Positions 62,612 through 64,000 of a DNA stretch of 64,000 nt are shown in pieces; within the stretch, counting starts at the first letter, position 1, and each line of letters begins with the position of its first letter. A program made the translations under genes and the position numbers. This DNA is from an uncultured Methanomassiliicoccales archaeon (lineage in GTDB: Archaea > Thermoplasmatota > Thermoplasmata > Methanomassiliicoccales > Methanomethylophilaceae): positions 1-64,000 of the forward strand of contig CAUFXM010000004.1 in assembly GCA_959597175.1 (NCBI GenBank). Reading direction: 5' to 3'. Below the pieces are notes generated by a model. That model saw only the letters and a program-made list of their open reading frames with translations, made no database searches and was not told the DNA's origin.

Positions 62612-62676
62612 TATAAGTGGTAAAGTTCACGTCGTTAAATCAGCAATCCCGTGAAGATATTTAACGATTGTTAGGA
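62612..62676 (-). promoter_or_regulatory. sufC promoter with shared element, copy 2
   Basis: The TATA box CTTATATAG is preceded on the minus strand by the element shared with the iron-uptake promoter: AAATCAGCAATCCCG, GAAG, TATTTAACG and TGTT in plus-strand order. An 8-bp perfect inverted repeat, CGTTAAAT (62633-62640) and ATTTAACG (62659-62666), frames it, a plausible regulator site. Confidence 0.65.
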
Positions 62677-62756
62677 AGGTTCCCGGGCCGAACCTCCGTT
62701 GAATCCAGAGGGTTCCCGGGGTCACAGGTTTATCCCATGAGCCGTTTCGGATGGTC

Positions 62757-63338
62757 ATGAAGGTCATCGCCCTGAACGGAAGCCCCCGCCCCATAGGCAA
62801 CACGAGCAACATCCTGAACGAGGTCCAGGACATGTTCGAGAGGGAGGGCGTGGAGATGGAGATCGTCCACCTCTACGAGTACCAGTTCGTGAACTGCAAC
62901 GTCTGCATGACCTGCGAGATCAGGGGGGACGGCAGGTGTATGGACGAGGACGACGGCCTCAACGGCATTCTGGAGAGGCTCAGGGCGGCCGATGGCCTGC
63001 TCCTCGCCGCGCCGACGTACATGAACGCCTGTCCCAGCGTGATGCAGACCTTCCTGGAGAGGGCGGCGCTGGTCCTCGGGAAGGGCGACCAGGGCCTTGC
63101 CGGGAAGGTCGGGGGAGCCATAGCGGTGTGCGGCCACGACGGTGCCTCACTCGTCTACAACCAGATGGTGGACTTCATGCTGCTGAACCGGATGCTTGTC
63201 TCCGGTTCGTACCCTCTGCCGATCATAAGGGCGCTGAACTCCCCCGCATACGAGGACGACGTCCAGGGGATGAAGGGTGTCAGGTCACTGGTGGAAGGGA
63301 TGGTGTCCGCGCTGATGAGGCTCAACGGGTACCAGTAA
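62757..63338 (+). CDS. NAD(P)H-dependent FMN reductase / iron-sulfur-flavoprotein-like protein
   Basis: This flavodoxin-fold protein of about 193 residues has the phosphate loop MKVIALNGSPRPIGNTSNIL, then a cysteine group (NCNVCMTCEIRGDGRCMDEDD), the FMN contact LLLAAPTYMNACPSVMQTFL and VGGAIAVCGHDGA. The compact CxxCxxC-like motif is close to that of methanogen iron-sulfur flavoproteins, so a [4Fe-4S] cluster is possible. GTTTATCC about 26 bases upstream supports a leaderless start at 62757 (ATG at 62751 also in frame). It diverges from sufC, and a link to oxidative or Fe-S stress is inference. Confidence 0.85.
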   Translation: MKVIALNGSPRPIGNTSNILNEVQDMFEREGVEMEIVHLYEYQFVNCNVCMTCEIRGDGRCMDEDDGLNGILERLRAADGLLLAAPTYMNACPSVMQTFLERAALVLGKGDQGLAGKVGGAIAVCGHDGASLVYNQMVDFMLLNRMLVSGSYPLPIIRALNSPAYEDDVQGMKGVRSLVEGMVSALMRLNGYQ

Positions 63339-63346
63339 GGGTGTTT

Positions 63347-63368
63347 GCGGCCGTCCGAAGACGGCCGC
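63347..63368. terminator. Hairpin between convergent genes
   Basis: A perfect 9-bp stem, GCGGCCGTC-CGAA-GACGGCCGC, lies 8 bases after the flavoprotein stop. Confidence 0.55.
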
Positions 63369-63383
63369 CTGAGGGTGTCTGGG

Positions 63384-63530
63384 TCAGTCCCTCCTGTGGA
63401 AGGCGACGAGCGCCAGGGCTATGACAACTGCTGCAACGGCACAAGTCACGACGCCCGGGAGGACGAGGCCAGCAGGAGGCTCGCAGAGTTCATCGACGGG
63501 ATAGTCGTGGAACAGCGCAGATGAGGGCAT
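63384..63530 (-). CDS. Tiny single-helix membrane protein (tentative)
   Basis: This is a 48-codon frame, MPSSALFHDYPVDELCEPPA, then one hydrophobic helix (VVTCAVAAVVIALALVAF) and a basic end HRRD. The composition of a helix-plus-positive-tail is not expected by chance, but it may also be the relic of a C-terminal anchor from a larger surface protein. A GC hairpin directly precedes the ATG. No family is recognised. Confidence 0.4.
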   Translation of the reverse strand: MPSSALFHDYPVDELCEPPAGLVLPGVVTCAVAAVVIALALVAFHRRD

Positions 63531-63555
63531 CCGCCCCGGACAACCGCCGGGGCGG
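63531..63555 (-). terminator. GC hairpin after the 33-codon gene
   Basis: The perfect 9-bp stem CCGCCCCGG/CCGGGGCGG with a 7-base loop lies 36 bases downstream of the stop of the small gene at 63592. No T-run follows. Confidence 0.4.
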
Positions 63556-63591
63556 TGCAACTAAGAGGTTTCGAGGGAACCGGAGCGGGTC

Positions 63592-63693
63592 TCAGTCGCC
63601 GCTTCCGTCCCAGACGCAGTGCTCGTCGGCACACCTTTCCCCGGCCTTCCTGTTGCCGTTCTCAGGACTCACGCTGCGGTCCTCCATATCCAT
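63592..63693 (-). CDS. 33-residue Cys/His small protein (tentative)
   Basis: The frame starts MDMEDRSVSPENGNRKAGER and ends CADEHCVWDGSGD. It has a C-x3-HC group that could bind metal. TTTATAAA at 63743-63750 lies ~50 bases upstream and would serve as TATA box with a ~25-base leader. Very short, so only tentative; the TATA box and downstream hairpin argue that the segment is transcribed. Confidence 0.35.
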   Translation of the reverse strand: MDMEDRSVSPENGNRKAGERCADEHCVWDGSGD

Positions 63694-63799
63694 TCATCCC
63701 ATCCTTCGGACATCGTCCGTATCTGCCCGTACGACGCGTTCGTTTATAAAAGATGTGCGTCCACGGTCGGGATGTCCAACCATGGACATGTCATCCAGC

Positions 63800-64000
63800 T
63801 CATTCGGCCGCATCGGACAGGCCGTCGGAGTCATGGACCTGCATCCCGTACATCTCCACTATTTCCGTGACCGAGGTACATTGCTCCGGGTCCTTGTCGT
63901 TTCTGACCCTGCCCGTGAACCTCGGGAACCTGATGCCCAGGCCGGACCCCTCCTTCAGGACGTCCCTGGCCGCCGTGTGGATGGGGCTCAGCGTGATCTC
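63800..64000 (-). CDS. lig: ATP-dependent DNA ligase, C-terminal end (partial)
   Basis: The last 66 codons of a gene that continues beyond the window read EITLSPIHTAARDVLKEGSG, then LGIRFPRFTGRVRNDKDPEQ, then TSVTEIVEMYGMQVHDSDG and a TGA at 63800-63802. The string IRFPRFTGRxRxDKxPEQxTSVxEIVEMY is the end of the OB-fold domain (motif VI region) of archaeal/eukaryotic-type DNA ligase I, which seals nicks in replication and repair. The start and nucleotidyl-transfer domains are outside the window. Confidence 0.85.
   Translation of the reverse strand, partial: EITLSPIHTAARDVLKEGSGLGIRFPRFTGRVRNDKDPEQCTSVTEIVEMYGMQVHDSDGLSDAAE

Noticed and set aside
1..64000. CRISPR array or cas genes.
   Set aside because: No regularly spaced repeats of suitable length and no Cas-like protein; the only close direct repeats are the two 37-bp copies near 14.4-14.6 kb.

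Overview
The window looks like chromosomal DNA of a high-GC euryarchaeon, most probably a host-associated member of the Methanomassiliicoccales (Thermoplasmata). The archaeal part is direct: the large subunit of DNA polymerase D, the S13-S4-S11-RpoD gene order, mevalonate kinase, a tetraether-synthase-like radical SAM protein beside a geranylgeranyl reductase, a minimal SufCB pair, and many genes whose TATA box lies about 25 bases before the start codon (leaderless mRNAs). The order-level placement is inference. It rests on the 1.8-2.0 kb-codon adhesin-like proteins, bacterial-type genes such as panD and a DUF1846 gene, and the near absence of TAG stop codons, which is typical of pyrrolysine-decoding methanogens.

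Layout. 1-2.8 kb: the 3' end of a 23S rRNA gene, a metallo-hydrolase, a Sua5/YrdC protein, methionine aminopeptidase and tRNA-Leu(CAA). 3-4.8 kb: a carboxymuconolactone-decarboxylase-like protein, then a small winged-helix gene divergent from a pair of SMR transporter subunits, with a perfect palindromic operator between them. 5-7.6 kb: rps13-rps4-rps11-rpoD behind a structured leader. 7.6-9.4 kb: two tandem zinc-ribbon paralogues (a third, without the ribbon, is at 30 kb). 9.4-13.8 kb: polC and NOG1. 13.8-19.3 kb: an orphan Phd/YefM-like antitoxin, a frameshifted DUF3800 gene with a duplicated tail, and a 1,307-residue exported protein carrying a lamin-tail domain. 19.6-22.6 kb: a lipid unit (tetraether-synthase-like protein, ferredoxin, geranylgeranyl reductase). 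22.9-24.6 kb: an AAA/PD-(D/E)XK protein. 24.6-28.2 kb: an operon of a HdrD-like protein, mevalonate kinase, an unknown protein and an aminotransferase.

28.3-35.2 kb is accessory: DUF1846, the third paralogue, two small unknown units and a UvrD-like helicase. 35.4-48.8 kb is the most unusual part. Two giant adhesin-like paralogues point away from each other on either side of a HindVP-like restriction-endonuclease homologue. The paralogues share a nearly identical signal-peptide coding block with a palindrome over the start codon, a membrane anchor, and a structured 3' UTR. 48.9-56.3 kb: decayed DNA, a DUF4143 ATPase, a three-gene ABC exporter unit, an anchored two-repeat surface protein, RNase HI and bacterial-type PanD. 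56.4-62.6 kb: an iron-type ABC uptake operon and a sufC-sufB operon, whose promoters share an unexplained conserved element. The window closes with a flavoprotein, two very small genes and the 3' end of a DNA ligase gene.

I found no CRISPR array, prophage, insertion sequence or complete integron. The two clearest leads are the shared promoter element of the iron-uptake and Suf operons, and the paired adhesin locus around the HindVP-like gene.
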